DNA from: Reticulitermes speratus
Lineage: Eukaryota; Arthropoda; Insecta; Blattodea; Rhinotermitidae
Direction of reading: 5' to 3'
Length of the DNA: 64,000 bases
Assembly (NCBI GenBank): GCA_021186555.1
Contig: JAJKFL010000007.1
Location: 5,155,249 to 5,219,248, forward strand
The position numbers were made by a program, and so were the translations under genes. Below are positions 47,241 to 58,935 of the stretch, in pieces. Positions within the stretch are counted from its first letter, which is position 1; each line of letters starts with the position of its first letter. The notes beneath the pieces were generated by a model. It was given only the letters and a program-made list of their open reading frames with translations. It was not told the DNA's origin and ran no database searches.

Positions 47241-47319
47241 ACTTTATCCGCCTTGAATATGTGCGACTTGTTTTACCTTGTAAAAGTGAAATACCAGATC
47301 AAACACCCACACAAAACAA

Positions 47320-47760
47320 ACTGCAAAGTTACAGTTTTGTGTATACGCTGTGGGTATTCAAGAACAGGGTGATGAGAGACATATTTCGACCTACGAGTGA
47401 GCACGTGACATGGGGAGGAAGAAAAATGCAAAATGAGAAGTTCAATAATTTGTTTTCCTAGCCAAATATTACTAAGGCGATGAAAGAACCGAGGAACAGA
47501 CGAGCTGGGCACATGGCAAGCATGAGAAATTAAATACGAAAAGGAGATTGATTGGAATACACGAAAGAAAGAAACCGCTTGGCAGACCTAAGCGTATGTG
47601 GGATGTTAACTGGGTCATAATAAAGACACATGATTCGAAGGCAAGGAACGGATTAAACCGGCTCACGATAGGGATGTGAACATGACAATGAATCTTCCGA
47701 GTTCCTACAAATGCAGGGAATTTCTTCTCAAGAAAGACTCTGCCCCAAGGAGTTAATTGT
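47320..47760 (+). mobile_element. LINE reverse-transcriptase tail fragment
   Basis: The plus frame reads LWVFKNRVMRDIFRPTSE, VTWGGRKMQNEKFNNLFS, then in shifted frames RRAGHMASM and KPLGRPKRMWDVNW. The order matches insect LINE C-termini ([38 protein letters not shown]). The stretch ATGAATCTTCCGAGTTCC then corresponds to MNLRVP. Several stops and frame changes are present; only the tail survives. Confidence 0.72.
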
Positions 47761-48245
47761 AAACTGAATTTGAGCGTTTTGAAAAGGGGATCGGGCGAGA
47801 AGGACCTTTCTGAGCGAATAGCGACGGGCATTTCCAGTTTCTTATTCCGATGTACTTACATTTTTAAACATCAAATGAAGCCACACTTGTCAATTTTCCT
47901 TTCGTAACGTGGTCATACATTTAGCTGAATCCATATCTATTTGTACACAATGTATTTACTGGTCTGTAGAACGCTAAGGCAATTAGGAATAAAAGTCTGT
48001 CAATTCGTGAAACGTTCCTGGCCATACGAACATACGCTATGTCTAAAAAGGGCGTGATGTGTTTGCAGTAGCGAAATCGCTGTTTTTATTTCGCTTTTAC
48101 TTTTACAAAAGACATGTCGATGACTTCAGGTCCCTTGACACGAGACATCGCCAAAATCACATCACATGCTACAATGGGCAACCCGGGGTCACTTCGGTGC
48201 ATACAGCTCCGTCTCTAGCTTGTTCCACCACCCACAACCCGCCCC

Positions 48246-48268
48246 ATCCATCCATCCATCCCTCCACG
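48246..48268. repeat. (CATC)n microsatellite
   Basis: About five CATC units followed by CCTCC. Confidence 0.8.
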
Positions 48269-48940
48269 TGTCCGTCCACCCGGGCAGCAACTAGTCAGGT
48301 CTGATACTGAATCATTGAGCGGTGTATGGTTGCGCTATGCATAATTCACCACGTACACGGGGGACCCTTGTTCTCACCAATCATTATCAAGACATAGGTA
48401 CACATACAGTACATTCGGTACGGCTCAATTATTCAATTGCAGGTTAACCAACTGGACATCGTTTCTGTGCCTGCGTCAGTGACTGGCCCTAGAGCACGAC
48501 GTCCGTCCGGCCAGCCGGATGTTGTGTTCCCAGCTATTGCCTCCCTTCACTACCCCACCCCCAAACCACCGCAGGGGAAAAATAACATAGCGTTCTGCTG
48601 CATCAGGGGCACTGACAGCACTTCAAAAGTGATAAAAGTTAACACCGCCGCGCATTTTATTCTGGTAACAAAGCAGCCAGATGGGCAAGCAAAAAACACG
48701 TGTTCTGTCGTGTCGTTGCACGCAAACCTTGTGAAAAAATCCCCCCCCCCTTTTTTCATAGTCCATTCATTGGACGTAGAGTTCACAACTGAAGCGACCT
48801 GCGCAGACACAAATTAGGGCAAGAGACCCCAGAACGCCCAGGAAACAAACCGTTACTAAATAAACACATCTGGCATACAGACGGTCACTATTTCTTCACT
48901 TCATCAAGGCAACAACTGAACTCCGGCCTCTTTTTAAATC

Positions 48941-49122
48941 TGCGGTCTTCTGGGATATTACGCGGCGCCGTGTGGTAATTGTTTACCGACGTTTCGGGAC
49001 ATCGTATCGGTCCCATCTTCACGGGTCAAGAGTCCGAGTATTGACCCGTGAAGATGGGACCGATGCGTTGTCCCGAAACGTCACGACGCCACGTAATATC
49101 CCAGAAGAGCGCAGATCTCATG
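48941..49122. repeat. Family G foldback element, best copy
   Basis: Inverted arms: outer TCTTCTGGGATATTACG and its complement near 49090-49107, inner GACGTTTCGGGACATCG (48988) and its complement up to 49082. Each arm carries GTGAAGATGGGAC, a hairpin and GTCCCGAAACGTC, the same order as the hammerhead-like motif but with a changed core, so I do not call it a ribozyme. Confidence 0.75.
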
Positions 49123-49559
49123 TACATCGCGGCGGAAGCCTGAAATCAAGGTTCTGGCCTATTTTATTCGAACGTCTTGCGACAGTTGGGAAGTACATCC
49201 AAATTAGTTCTGCAAATTCAGAATGTCTGTGGGGAAGCCAGGGAGCTGCACCGCCAGCACACGACAGACGCCAGACGCCACTGCAGTTCCTGGCACATCA
49301 CTCAGACAGTGCGAGGCACCAGACACCTTTCACTTTCTGAGCGCGCTCCAGGTATGTCGTCGCTTCAGGCGAATGTATTAATAACACTTCGCAATAGGCC
49401 ACGACGGATTCCTTCCTCGTTTGGCCTTCGTCATCTCACTGAACGCCACGCAGCCGCTGTAGTTGATGCGATGTCATTAAAGAACGAAATCACCCAAATG
49501 ACCTTCGCCCTCACTGCAAGTTCTCTGACTTTGCACCCCATCCGAACCACGCTGTAAGT

Positions 49560-49890
49560 ACCGCAGACAGCGCAATCCTTCTTGTAAGGTAAAGACGAGG
49601 TTGTCCCTGCGCCCAATTAAGCAGCATGCCGCGAAGGCGTATGGGGGAGTGGAGGTATAACTATGAATTAACCTCGGCATTATGTGTAGGGAAGTGATCT
49701 GCCTTGCGCCCTGGTCGCTTTACCCTGGGGAAACAGCCCTCGGTACCTACCGAACTGAAAACCGACCGGGCACCTAAGCCAGAACGGAAGATAGAAGAAA
49801 TCACTTACTCCTGCCGAGAATCGAACCCGAATTCCTCGGTCGTCCAGCACGTAATCTAGTCTCTATACTGGGCCATCCCGGCCCCTGCAA
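49560..49890 (-). repeat. tRNA-derived SINE, diverged family A relative
   Basis: The minus strand has GGCCCAGTATAGAGACTAG (A-box side), B box GGGTTCGATTCTCGG, then GTTTCCCCAGGGTAAAGCG, and CCTCCACTCCCCCATACGCC at the 3' side. Confidence 0.65.
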
Positions 49891-50513
49891 ATTAAGGTCA
49901 TTCAGCTAATGCCGTCCTACGTACCCCACACGGGGCTGTAACCAGTTGAAAGAATGCAGCAATACGACGTGTCCTGACACTGCTAACCGGATCTGTACAA
50001 CAGCACAACGCCCCTCTGTCCGTCTCACTGTGCCTCAGAAACAACGCGCCGTAGGAACGAAATGGCAAATGAAAAAAACTCAACTTGAAGGGATAATTAA
50101 AAAAAAATGATTGTTTTACTTTCAAAATTAGGCGCAGGTGTCCAAACATCGTATAAGTTACGACACATATGCAGTACAACGCACAGCCTACCATGTTTCT
50201 CACAATCGCAGCATCGCATGTACGTACAACGTAACAGAGGCGCGTTCGGATGTCAGCATACTTCAACATTGTCATGTGGTCACACGTTTTGGTGCTGTTC
50301 ACAGTTTGTGCTTACACTGTACAATGCTATTACTGTTATTATGGTATGCTGTTATATTTATATGAAAAACGTAGTGTCCAAACGTATACGCTGATTTTGT
50401 TTTTGTTAAATTATTTCAGCAGAAATGCTTTGTTATTTCTGACAAACAAACAATATTTCGTACACAACTTACATATATTTTATAATCTACATACCAAACT
50501 TCATATTCCTAGA

Positions 50514-50799
50514 TAAAAACAATAAATAAAAGGTAAAGATCTCCCTAGAACGGGCCATGAAGGCCCAGAGGGCAAGTAGAGGTATAGCTCTTCTCTTTCT
50601 TTAACCTCAACGCTAGATGGGAGTGGGTGGTCAACACCGCGCCCCGGCCGCTTTAACCCCAGGAATGACCCGGTACCCATTGTACAGGAGGCTGGGTAGG
50701 CGGTCTGGACGGGTGCTGAAGATCTCGCCCCCACCGGGATTCGATCCCCGGACCGTCCAGTCCGTAGCAAGTCGCTATACCGACTAAAAACAATAAATA
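50514..50799 (-). repeat. Full-length SINE, family A, with 15-bp target duplication
   Basis: Minus-strand head TCGGTATAGCGACTTGC and B box GGATCGAATCCCGG, ending GGGAGATCTTTACC. The repeat TAAAAACAATAAATA occurs at 50514-50528 and 50785-50799. Confidence 0.9.
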
Positions 50800-51325
50800 T
50801 AAAATATAATTACACACTTTTATATTCCATTACGTATGTAAATGACACGAAGAAGTCGATAACTGCATAGATTCGTGACGTCACAACATGAAGTTTCCGT
50901 CATTCACCACGTCACACACACTTGCAAGACGGCAAAATAGGTTACGACACCTCCTGTTATCACGCCACACACGATACATCAGTGTGCTGAAGTGAACACG
51001 TTTCGGCACAGGCCAGTAGCCGACACGCTGTGTTCACACCGCAATACGAATCACGACGAAACAGCGACCAGAAATCGTACAATATTGATTGCAAATTGAA
51101 AACTGAAGTCTCATGGGATGTTACACCATGAAGACTGGTAAATAATTACTAACGTTTCGAAAGAACGTAGTGCCTTAATTCCCAAGGTCAAGCTGCTCGG
51201 GAAGAAACATCCAGGAATATCTGAATCTTCAGTAAAACCGCTGTCAAAACTTCATATCTAGAATTAGAAATTCTGATATTCATTGCACAGGATAGTCACA
51301 CACAGCACCACAGTGCAACTTAGTT

Positions 51326-51365
51326 AGGCTACTGTTTCGGCTTAATGTAAGCCATCATCAGGCCT
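51326..51365 (-). ncRNA. Hammerhead-ribozyme-like motif with alternative stem I
   Basis: Minus strand: AGGC, CTGATGA, stem II GGCTTA/TAAGCC-type with loop, GAAA, ACAGTA, GCCT. Stem I is AGGC/GCCT instead of CCCC/GGGG, so both sides changed while pairing held. The surrounding element is worn and its ends were not found. Confidence 0.65.
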
Positions 51366-52180
51366 CTTCTTTTTTAAGAACCATGTTTAGTCAAAACTTT
51401 GACTGCGCTGTGAAGTGCTGTATATGGCGGTATTCTATGAAATTTGATCGACAATCAAAACGGGGATAAATCACCTTAAGATAGAAATTCTGGACTTCAC
51501 ATGCCCCAAAACGGTGACCGGGTGTCAGGATACAAACAAACACCACGAAATGGTGCGAAGAATGATATCGAAAGCTGATATACAGCACATGCAACTGTCG
51601 TATCAGTTAGTTTGCAGAAAGTCAGGGCCAGATGAAACTTAACACTTTGTTGTTCAACACGAAAAAAAAAATGTAATTAAAAGCAGACTGTACTCGTGAC
51701 AAAGGTGCGGCGTTTGGCTGTCCTCAAATTTTATTTTTTAATTACTGTTCGAATATATCTACAGAATTTGGCCCGGATCGTGTCACATTTGTCAACGTTC
51801 GGCAGGTATGTAATTTTCGCAGTATGTGGCTGGGTCGGATTGTTTTGTGAATACTGTAAATTCTAAGACCATGGTGCTAAATTAGATCTGTACAAATTCG
51901 ACGAAAATAACAGAACATACGGACGGACTCGACCATCACATACACCCTTCTGTAACAGATGACAGTGGTCTGCCTGATACCTTCTTTCGCGTCCGTTTTT
52001 GACATGTTAGCAAAAACTGGACCATACTTTCCTTTAAGTCATTTTTGTCTTGTTGTATGAAAAGGTACCTCGCTTTTCGATTTCATAACCCATCAAGATA
52101 CCCCCGGCGAAGAGGAAACTACGAACTATGGAGCTCCGCACTGCGCAGCTTCCTCCCACTTCGTGTCAATTCTTCTTTCT

Positions 52181-52850
52181 AACTAACTCCATGGAGCAGA
52201 GTCCTTCTTGAGAAGCTAACAGGTCCTCAGCTAGTCAAGAAATTCCCCGCGTTTCATGGAACCCGAAGGGTCTTTACCGCATTCACAACAGCCCGCCACC
52301 TGTCCCTATCCTGAGCCACATCAATCCAGGACACGCCATCCCATTTTAATATTATCCTCCCATCTACGCCTGGGTCTTCCAAGTGGTCTCCTTCCCTCAG
52401 GTCTCCCCACCAAAATCCTGTATGCACCTCTCACCTCCCCCATACGTGCTACATGCCCCGCCCACCTCATTCATCTTGATTTGATCACCCGAATATTTGG
52501 TGATTAGTACAGATCATTAAGTTCCTCGTTATGTAGTCTTCTCCACTCCCCTGTTACCTCGTCCCTCTTAGGCCCACATATCCTCCTCAGCACCCTATTC
52601 TCGAACACCTCAGACCATGTTCTCCCTCAGTGTGAGAGACCCATACAAAACAACAGGCAAAATTATAGTTCTGTATATCTTAATCTTTGTATTCTTGGAT
52701 AGCAAACTGGAAGGCAGGTCAGTTCTTCTTTCAGGTCCAAATACTCTTCACTGCGCCCTGGTCTTAAACATCCTGAAACTATGTTCTTCCATTAACGTGA
52801 CAGAGAGACCAAGTTTCACGCTCATACAAAATAACAGGTAAAATTATAAA
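52181..52850 (-). mobile_element. LINE fragment with reverse-transcriptase C-terminus and 3' UTR (family L1x)
   Basis: On the minus strand the frames read IYRTIILPVVLYGS, later [13 protein letters not shown] and [12 protein letters not shown]-like pieces, then a 3' UTR with GAGGACCTGTTAGC and TCCATGGAGTTAGTTAG. ILPVVLYG is a conserved segment of LINE reverse transcriptases just before the C-terminal tail. Many stops and frame changes; 5'-truncated. The 3' terminus matches the fragment at 20897-21065. Confidence 0.75.
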
Positions 52851-52959
52851 ATCACTTTTACGGGGCGTGACGGCGTGCAGCGTGGTATAAATTTACAGAC
52901 GTTTCGGAGGAACATACTAACTTCACCCCACAATCTCGTGAAGATAAGATAATAGTTTT

Positions 52960-54460
52960 GTCTATTTTAACGGGAAAAACAGCAGATTTAGAACTGAACG
53001 GCAAGAAACATAAAGCAAATGAACCTGTTCTTATTCATTTCCTAGTCCAAGGCAAACGTTTTTGCTCGCAAATGACTGATCGCTGTTGCACTGCGGAGGA
53101 TAGCTAGTTCGACGAAGTCGCGGACACACCGTTCGTGAACTGGCGCTGAAGTGACAAATTTCAGTTATATCACTGCAGCTGCTGAGAATTTGTACGGCCT
53201 CGCCATCTTACAAATTTCTCAAACAAGAAAGCTCAGAACTAGTAGGTTCAAGGTAACTGTTAATGTCACATGAAGACAGAAGAACGCCCTGAACCCAGCG
53301 GCATCAGCCAGCCATTACACTGACACATGAACATGTCTACAAATATAGAACACACTTGTTATCGATTGTTAAAGTTTCCTGATTCCAATGTTGCACGACT
53401 GTGTAGGCGGTGGGTTGCGTGATGAGACGAGTCACCCCCCTTGGGGGGGAGTGGGGGCATCGTACGTGCTGCTGCCTGTACATGCGCTGAAGGTGAATCA
53501 GCGGCGATGGTTTAAAATTAGCTTACTGTTTTAAGGTGAGGTGCAAAGAGTTGACTATGAATCATCATCATACACACCAAGGCGGTGGATTATATTGAAG
53601 TCATAAACAAACCGCTGGGTTTATTTAGATCACTCACAAATATAAACCATGACATTTTTGCTAGCACATTTACAGCCGTTACAATGTTCGCCGTTTAACT
53701 GATGAGTACCGAAGTTTCGGACCAACGTGACTGCACTACTTACACGTACATTAGCTCAGTTTAGATATAAACAGAATGACTGGCAGTGCATACAGTACAC
53801 AGACCGCAAACGTTTCGAAGACTAGGCGCTGAAGCAACACTTGGATGGCTGTCGATTCCACAATAATGAGGAAGTGGAAACGGCCGTTCGTGAATGCTCT
53901 AAAATGCAACAGCCGGATTTCTACCGCAACGAAAATTTTTTAAACGCGTGACAAGATCGGACAAGTGCACCAATTTGCAACTGTGCGTATGTACTTACCG
54001 GGTCAACTTTTTAACAAGTCCCCGACTTTCACAAACGCGATATGAACACGCACCGTCGTGCCTTCAGTTTCCTACAATCAGTAATAACAACATGGCCAAC
54101 GCGCTGTTAGGCGGAAGTGACACTAGCGTCATTTACTTTGAGGTCCTGAAATGATATATGGTAACAGGGTTTGGAAAAATGTACAGCTTTTTTTCAGGCA
54201 GTATTTTGTGCAGATTGTACAATAATAACACGGCGGCTGTGCCAACATTTCCTACAACTTTCGGTTTGATGGCGATAATTGACGGACCATGGACGCTAGA
54301 CATGGAGGCCTGCAGTTGCTACCGACAAAAATACCAACACATCATATGTTACCTGTATGTCAACAATTACAAACATGACAACAATGCACAGCAACGAAGT
54401 TGCATCCCACCAGACGAACGTATACAGAATCTGCACCTAAGTAACAGGTTCTTCACAAAA
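52960..54460. other. Intergenic stretch, no supported gene
   Basis: A worn GACGTTTCGGAGGAACATAC motif lies just upstream at 52898-52917 (related to the one at 61178). A minus-strand donor-like CCGGTAAGTACA at about 53990-54002 lacks a clear acceptor. Confidence 0.3.
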
Positions 54461-54462
54461 AT

Positions 54463-54487
54463 ATAATAATAATAATAATAATAATAG
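54463..54487. repeat. (AAT)n microsatellite
   Basis: About eight AAT units. Confidence 0.9.
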
Positions 54488-54555
54488 TGTAATTTTAGGA
54501 ACTCTCGCATAAGGAAATTAGGTTCAGCGACTTCACCTCAGATTTCTCTGTTTCT

Positions 54556-54581
54556 TCACACACACACACACACACACACAA
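54556..54581. repeat. (CA)n microsatellite
   Basis: About twelve CA units. Confidence 0.92.
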
Positions 54582-54724
54582 GTATTTTTCGAATCGTGCT
54601 GAGACGAATCGGGAAGAGATCTGAAGATAACATAAAACAGAATTATCAGACTCACTCGACATAAAGGTGTCAATTATTGGGACAACACGACCGTACTCGT
54701 CACACGCCGACATTGTTCATTCAT

Positions 54725-55105
54725 CACGTGGTCCGTCTTACGACAGGTCCGTAGTCTCTTCCAAAGCGAGTTCTTCATAGAGTGCGATCTAGTGCTTCCT
54801 CTTTCAATTTACAGTATCTTCTCTTTTCCTTAAGGTCATCCAGTAGCTGCTTACGTCTTCTTCCTCGTCTTCCCGTCATTTCTATCCTTCCTTCTAACTT
54901 TCCTTCAATCACGTGTTTTAGAAGGCAGTTCCCACGCAAGATGTGAACAATCGAGTTACGCTTTTATCTTTTTACTGTATTAGGATATTCCTCTTCTCCT
55001 TGACTCTATGTAATACTTCATTTCTCACACGATCTGTCCAACTGATCTTCTCCATCGTTCCCCAGCACCACATTTCAAAACTTTCTGAACATCCAAATAT
55101 TTATG
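54725..55105 (-). mobile_element. LINE reverse-transcriptase tail (second family)
   Basis: Minus-strand frames give EMWCWGTMEKISWTDRVRNE, then KRKDKSVTRLF-like and GRRGRRRKQLLDDL, ALDRTL-like segments. I know this order from insect LINE C-termini (MEKISWTDRVRNEEVL, TGRRGRRRKQLLDDLKE). About 380 bp survive, with several frame breaks. Confidence 0.72.
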
Positions 55106-55109
55106 ACTT

Positions 55110-56185
55110 GTTTGAGAGAAACTGAACAACGCGATGTACGATTCCTCCTTACACACACCTCTCTAAACCTCTTTTTAAATAAGTAGAACAGCACAGAACT
55201 GACGGAATACAAAGTAACAAAGGCCGGATGGAAGAAAGAAAAAAAGACAAAGGAACAAAGCAAACAAACGAGATCGGCGCCAAAATCAGTAATATTTAGA
55301 ACTAAATGCTGGAGATTTATTATTAATGAGATTATTATTTACACTTAAGACAATATGCTGTGTGTATGAAAGCAGAGCGCCTATCACGTTGACTTCTCAG
55401 GCACTTAAGAAGGCTGGATAGCAGGATATTAAATTGTTTTAATTACACGAAGTTTTGTTGCTAATTTTATCGCCTGCTGTTGCAATGCAGCTGCACAATG
55501 CCGTGTGGAAGTGTTTGTGTGCCATGTATAAACAGGTGCATTTATAATGCGTTGTCTTCAGAAATAAGAACCTATGTACAGATCGTGCCAACATCTAAGT
55601 TATACGTATGAAACTTATATTTAGATTTTTATTCATCGCTAGAAATGAAATCTTACATGAAGCCCTGGATTCGTCAGTTCAAGGCGAACGTCAAAATGAA
55701 AAATATCGTGCATCAAAGATCCGTTGCTTCAGCTCTGTGTTTCAGCTTGACAACTAAATCTTGACTAATACGGCATTACTTACGCAGACCTGCAAAATGG
55801 CGAGTAATGAAGACCCGAGACTCGGATGACTGGGACAACCACGTGAACCATTTTTTTTTGCGTGCAACTGATATTCCAAGACCCTAGGCTCTCATATGTC
55901 ATTACAGGGAATCAGGTAGCAAACAACAGCAACTGAACGGTCGATGTTGACACCGCATCCGACGAGAACTGTGCCACGATCCTCAGGAATGCAGTAACCA
56001 CACACGGTACGTAGACATGCATTATGTAGAATGACGCCTACTGCTTCATTGGCGGGAATAAATTCGATATTTTCAGACACAGTTTATTTAGGGCCATCAT
56101 TACAACTGATGACATCACACCTTGCAACAAATCTCGTCACAAATTCTACAGCGACTGGGCTTTCCAGTTAGCGGATTTTTGCCAT
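55110..56185. other. No feature recognised
   Basis: Short frames only; AT-rich with no repeat family I could identify. Confidence 0.3.
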
Positions 56186-56189
56186 TCCC

Positions 56190-56372
56190 AGTTCATACCG
56201 GCTCTGGGGTCCACCAAACCTGCTGTATTACTGGAATCGTGGATAACACGAGGGGGGGGGGGGTGTGAATATGACCAGTCACTTCCATCTAGCACGGAGG
56301 TGAGGGAAGCACCAAGCTACACCTCCACTGCCCCATATGTATGAAAGGCGTAGCGCTTAATTACGCAGGACA
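56190..56372 (+). repeat. SINE A-like element, 5'-truncated
   Basis: CCGGCTCTGGGGTCCACC, a 13-base G run at 56252, CACTTCCATCTAGCACGG, and CTACACCTCCACTGCCCC follow the family A body in diverged form. Confidence 0.5.
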
Positions 56373-56792
56373 AATTTGCCTTTCAACATCGTAAGTAGGT
56401 TACAGCAAATCTACTGGAACACGTAATTAAAATTACAGACTGATGAATATTTCCGATCCGTACATGTAACGCAAAACTCCCAAGCGGAAAAAAAGCAGCA
56501 AACGTCTGCATTTCCTTTATTTTCTGTCGAAGTGTCACTTCAATCCAGCTAAGCCAATTCACGATCACGAATTACAAACTTCTCGTTGGCGACGACAGCT
56601 GCCTCGAATTTGCAAGACGGAAGGCGTCAAATCAGATGACACGAATTAATTGTATGTTGCTCAAAATCGGTGCTTCGAACGAAACGAAAATACCTCTTAC
56701 ATTTCTCTGGATACTACTTGCAGTGTACAAACGTGAAGAATCTGAACACAAGGATGGGAGGCCAATACTTCTTATTTCACCCTTTATAAGAC

Positions 56793-57036
56793 AAATTCAC
56801 CTAATATATGCAAGTTTTTTACCACCAACCACTGCACAATAAATTTATTTTTTTACACTCCTACATGTATCGGCTACCATTTCAGCCATCATCAGGGAGT
56901 CAACGTACATAGCTGAAAAGGTCAGCCGAAACATGCAGGAGTGTAAAAAATAAATTTATTGTGCAGTGGTTGGTGGTAAAACACATTTGTAAAGCAACTG
57001 CGCGGAACATGTATAATATTACGTAAATTCACCTAA
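56793..57036. mobile_element. Small foldback hammerhead-bearing element C
   Basis: Inverted arms (about 56817-56866 and 56932-56980; ACCACCAACCACTGCACAAT and its complement) surround a partly symmetric centre. The exact 12-bp repeat AAATTCACCTAA lies at 56793-56804 and 57025-57036. This gives the same architecture as elements A and B on a smaller scale. Confidence 0.6.
56857..56900 (-). ncRNA. Hammerhead-ribozyme-like motif, worn core
   Basis: Minus strand: ACTCC, CTGATGA, stem II GGCT/AGCC with loop, then a GATA where GAAA is usual, ACATGTA, GGAGT. Stem I pairs over five bases. The other half of the element keeps only the GAAAC half of the motif (56928-56945). Confidence 0.5.
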
Positions 57037-57054
57037 ATTTGGTAAAGTCATAAC

Positions 57055-57320
57055 TATGCACGCCACAAAGGCGTATGGGTAAATGGAGGCATAGCTCCAC
57101 TAATTCCTAACCAAGGCCCTAGATAGGTGAGTGGTCTGCTTTACGACCCGGTCGTTTTGCCCGCCAGGGAAACAGCCCGAGGCACGCACTAAATAGGATG
57201 CTGGGTACGACCCAGGGCCGGTCTGGACGTTTTGGAAAAGTGAAGATCTCTTGCCACTGTATGACCTGCCAGCCCGCAGCCTAGCCTAGTCACTATACTG
57301 ACTACCCTACCGCGGTGTCA
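57055..57320 (-). repeat. tRNA-derived SINE, diverged family A relative
   Basis: Minus strand: GGTAGGGTAGTCAGTATAG, a worn B box, CCAGACCGGCCCTGGG, GTAAAGCAGACCACTC and CCTCCATTTACCCATACGCC. Confidence 0.6.
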
Positions 57321-57329
57321 AGACGAAAA

Positions 57330-58890
57330 TTGTTCCTCCCTCACAGAAAACACACGTCTCCATTACAAAGACCAACCGGTTAATGCCGTTCAGCGAAATG
57401 ATCGGTGCTTACTGTGTGACTCACACGAGACACACGACCTGTGCGGAAAAACCGCCGACATCTTTAACGTTAAAAGCACGTGGCACGTATACCTACCACT
57501 GCAGGAAAAGGGTTAAAGCTGCTGGAACAACTGCTTAAGTTAATAAAGACATGGAATGATTACGGTGGATGACACAGCAGTTTGTGGTTTTCCTCAGTTC
57601 TCCCAGGCAAACGCCGGTAAAGTACATTCAACAAGACCACGACTGCCTCTGTCGACATCCTTCGCAACTCACTGTTTAATGCCATTCATTGTATGCATTA
57701 CCGACAGCGTCGATACAAACAAATACGACGACAAGCTAGTGTTCAGTGAAGAAACAGCCATGGCCTGTTTTCAGGCATGCCTTTGATGTACAAAAATTGC
57801 ATTTATGAACACCTCAGGAATGCACACTGCACTAGCGTTACTTTGCACACACCGAATTCACGCAGAAATGCCAATACCATAACGTTCGGTAGGTAACACA
57901 AATCACGCATCATCGTGAAAATTCAAAGAACTGGTAATACTTCCCGAAATCTGTCACATAATGCTGAGACTCATACATGAATGCGATCTGAAAACAGCAG
58001 AAAGAGGTTTAGATCTACTAAGTTTTAACAACAGAAGTACATCAACTTACATTAGTACACTCACATCACAGAACACAATAAGAACATCTGAATGCACAGA
58101 AAAATAACACACAACTTACGAATAAATAAAGTACAGTCCTCCAACTATCAACTTTATTAAGGTATTATTTTGTTGTTAAGTGCATCGATTTAAGGGCAGC
58201 TCGTTTATTAGAGTGGAGAGAAGAGTTCAACTTCTGTCGGGTGTTTATACAGCATAAGTTCAGAACACCTGTGTTTCCGCGCTAACGTATAATTTCTTTC
58301 GTCTGAACAGATATAACAGCTTTACCTCTTAAAAAAGACCCCAGAAAACAAGAAATCACACCTCTTGAACTGCAGACAGCCAACAGACGCGGGCAGGAAG
58401 CTCCTCAAAAACGTCTGGTGCTGCTTTCTGATAAACACGACGAAACTCCCTTTGCACCCTCACAATGGACTTAAACTCAAAAAACCACACAACAACTGGC
58501 GCCTTCTCCTGAGCTGACGCCAACTTTGCGTGAAATGACAATAGCGCCCCAACGGTGGCCCGTGAGGTAGCATAAAACTTTAGGCGGGAATTTGAACTCC
58601 TGTAGTACGCAGGAGACCCTTAAGACCTGGAAAAAAAAACCATTTGCCTATTTTTAAAAACTCTCCAAAATCAGGGCGTTTCATTGTAGACACCTTATAT
58701 CAATCAACATGGCTTCAAATCCCAGAAGACTTAGATCTTTAATAACGAATATGAAGCCGACAAATGAAGCGAGCAACTCCAAGGGCGACATCTTACGTAG
58801 CCTGAAGTGCCGTGTTACAGCCTTCATGATTAAGATGGTTGCATAACTTAAATAACCAAGTTTTATGAAAAATTACGAACTGGAACAAAC
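57330..58890. other. Intergenic stretch, no supported gene
   Basis: Short frames only. No member of the repeat families above was recognised. Confidence 0.3.
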
Positions 58891-58903
58891 AATAAATTGG
58901 GCC

Positions 58904-58935
58904 CGGGGGGGGGGGGGGGGGAGAGAGAGAGAGAA
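58904..58935. repeat. Poly(G) run joined to (GA)n
   Basis: About 17 G followed by seven GA units. Its length is likely unreliable in assembled sequence. Confidence 0.9.

Noticed and set aside
53990-54130. Possible minus-strand first exon with donor CCGGTAAGTACA
   Set aside because: There is no acceptor or promoter evidence and no frame connects it to the psq exons. A single donor match is weak in 64 kb.
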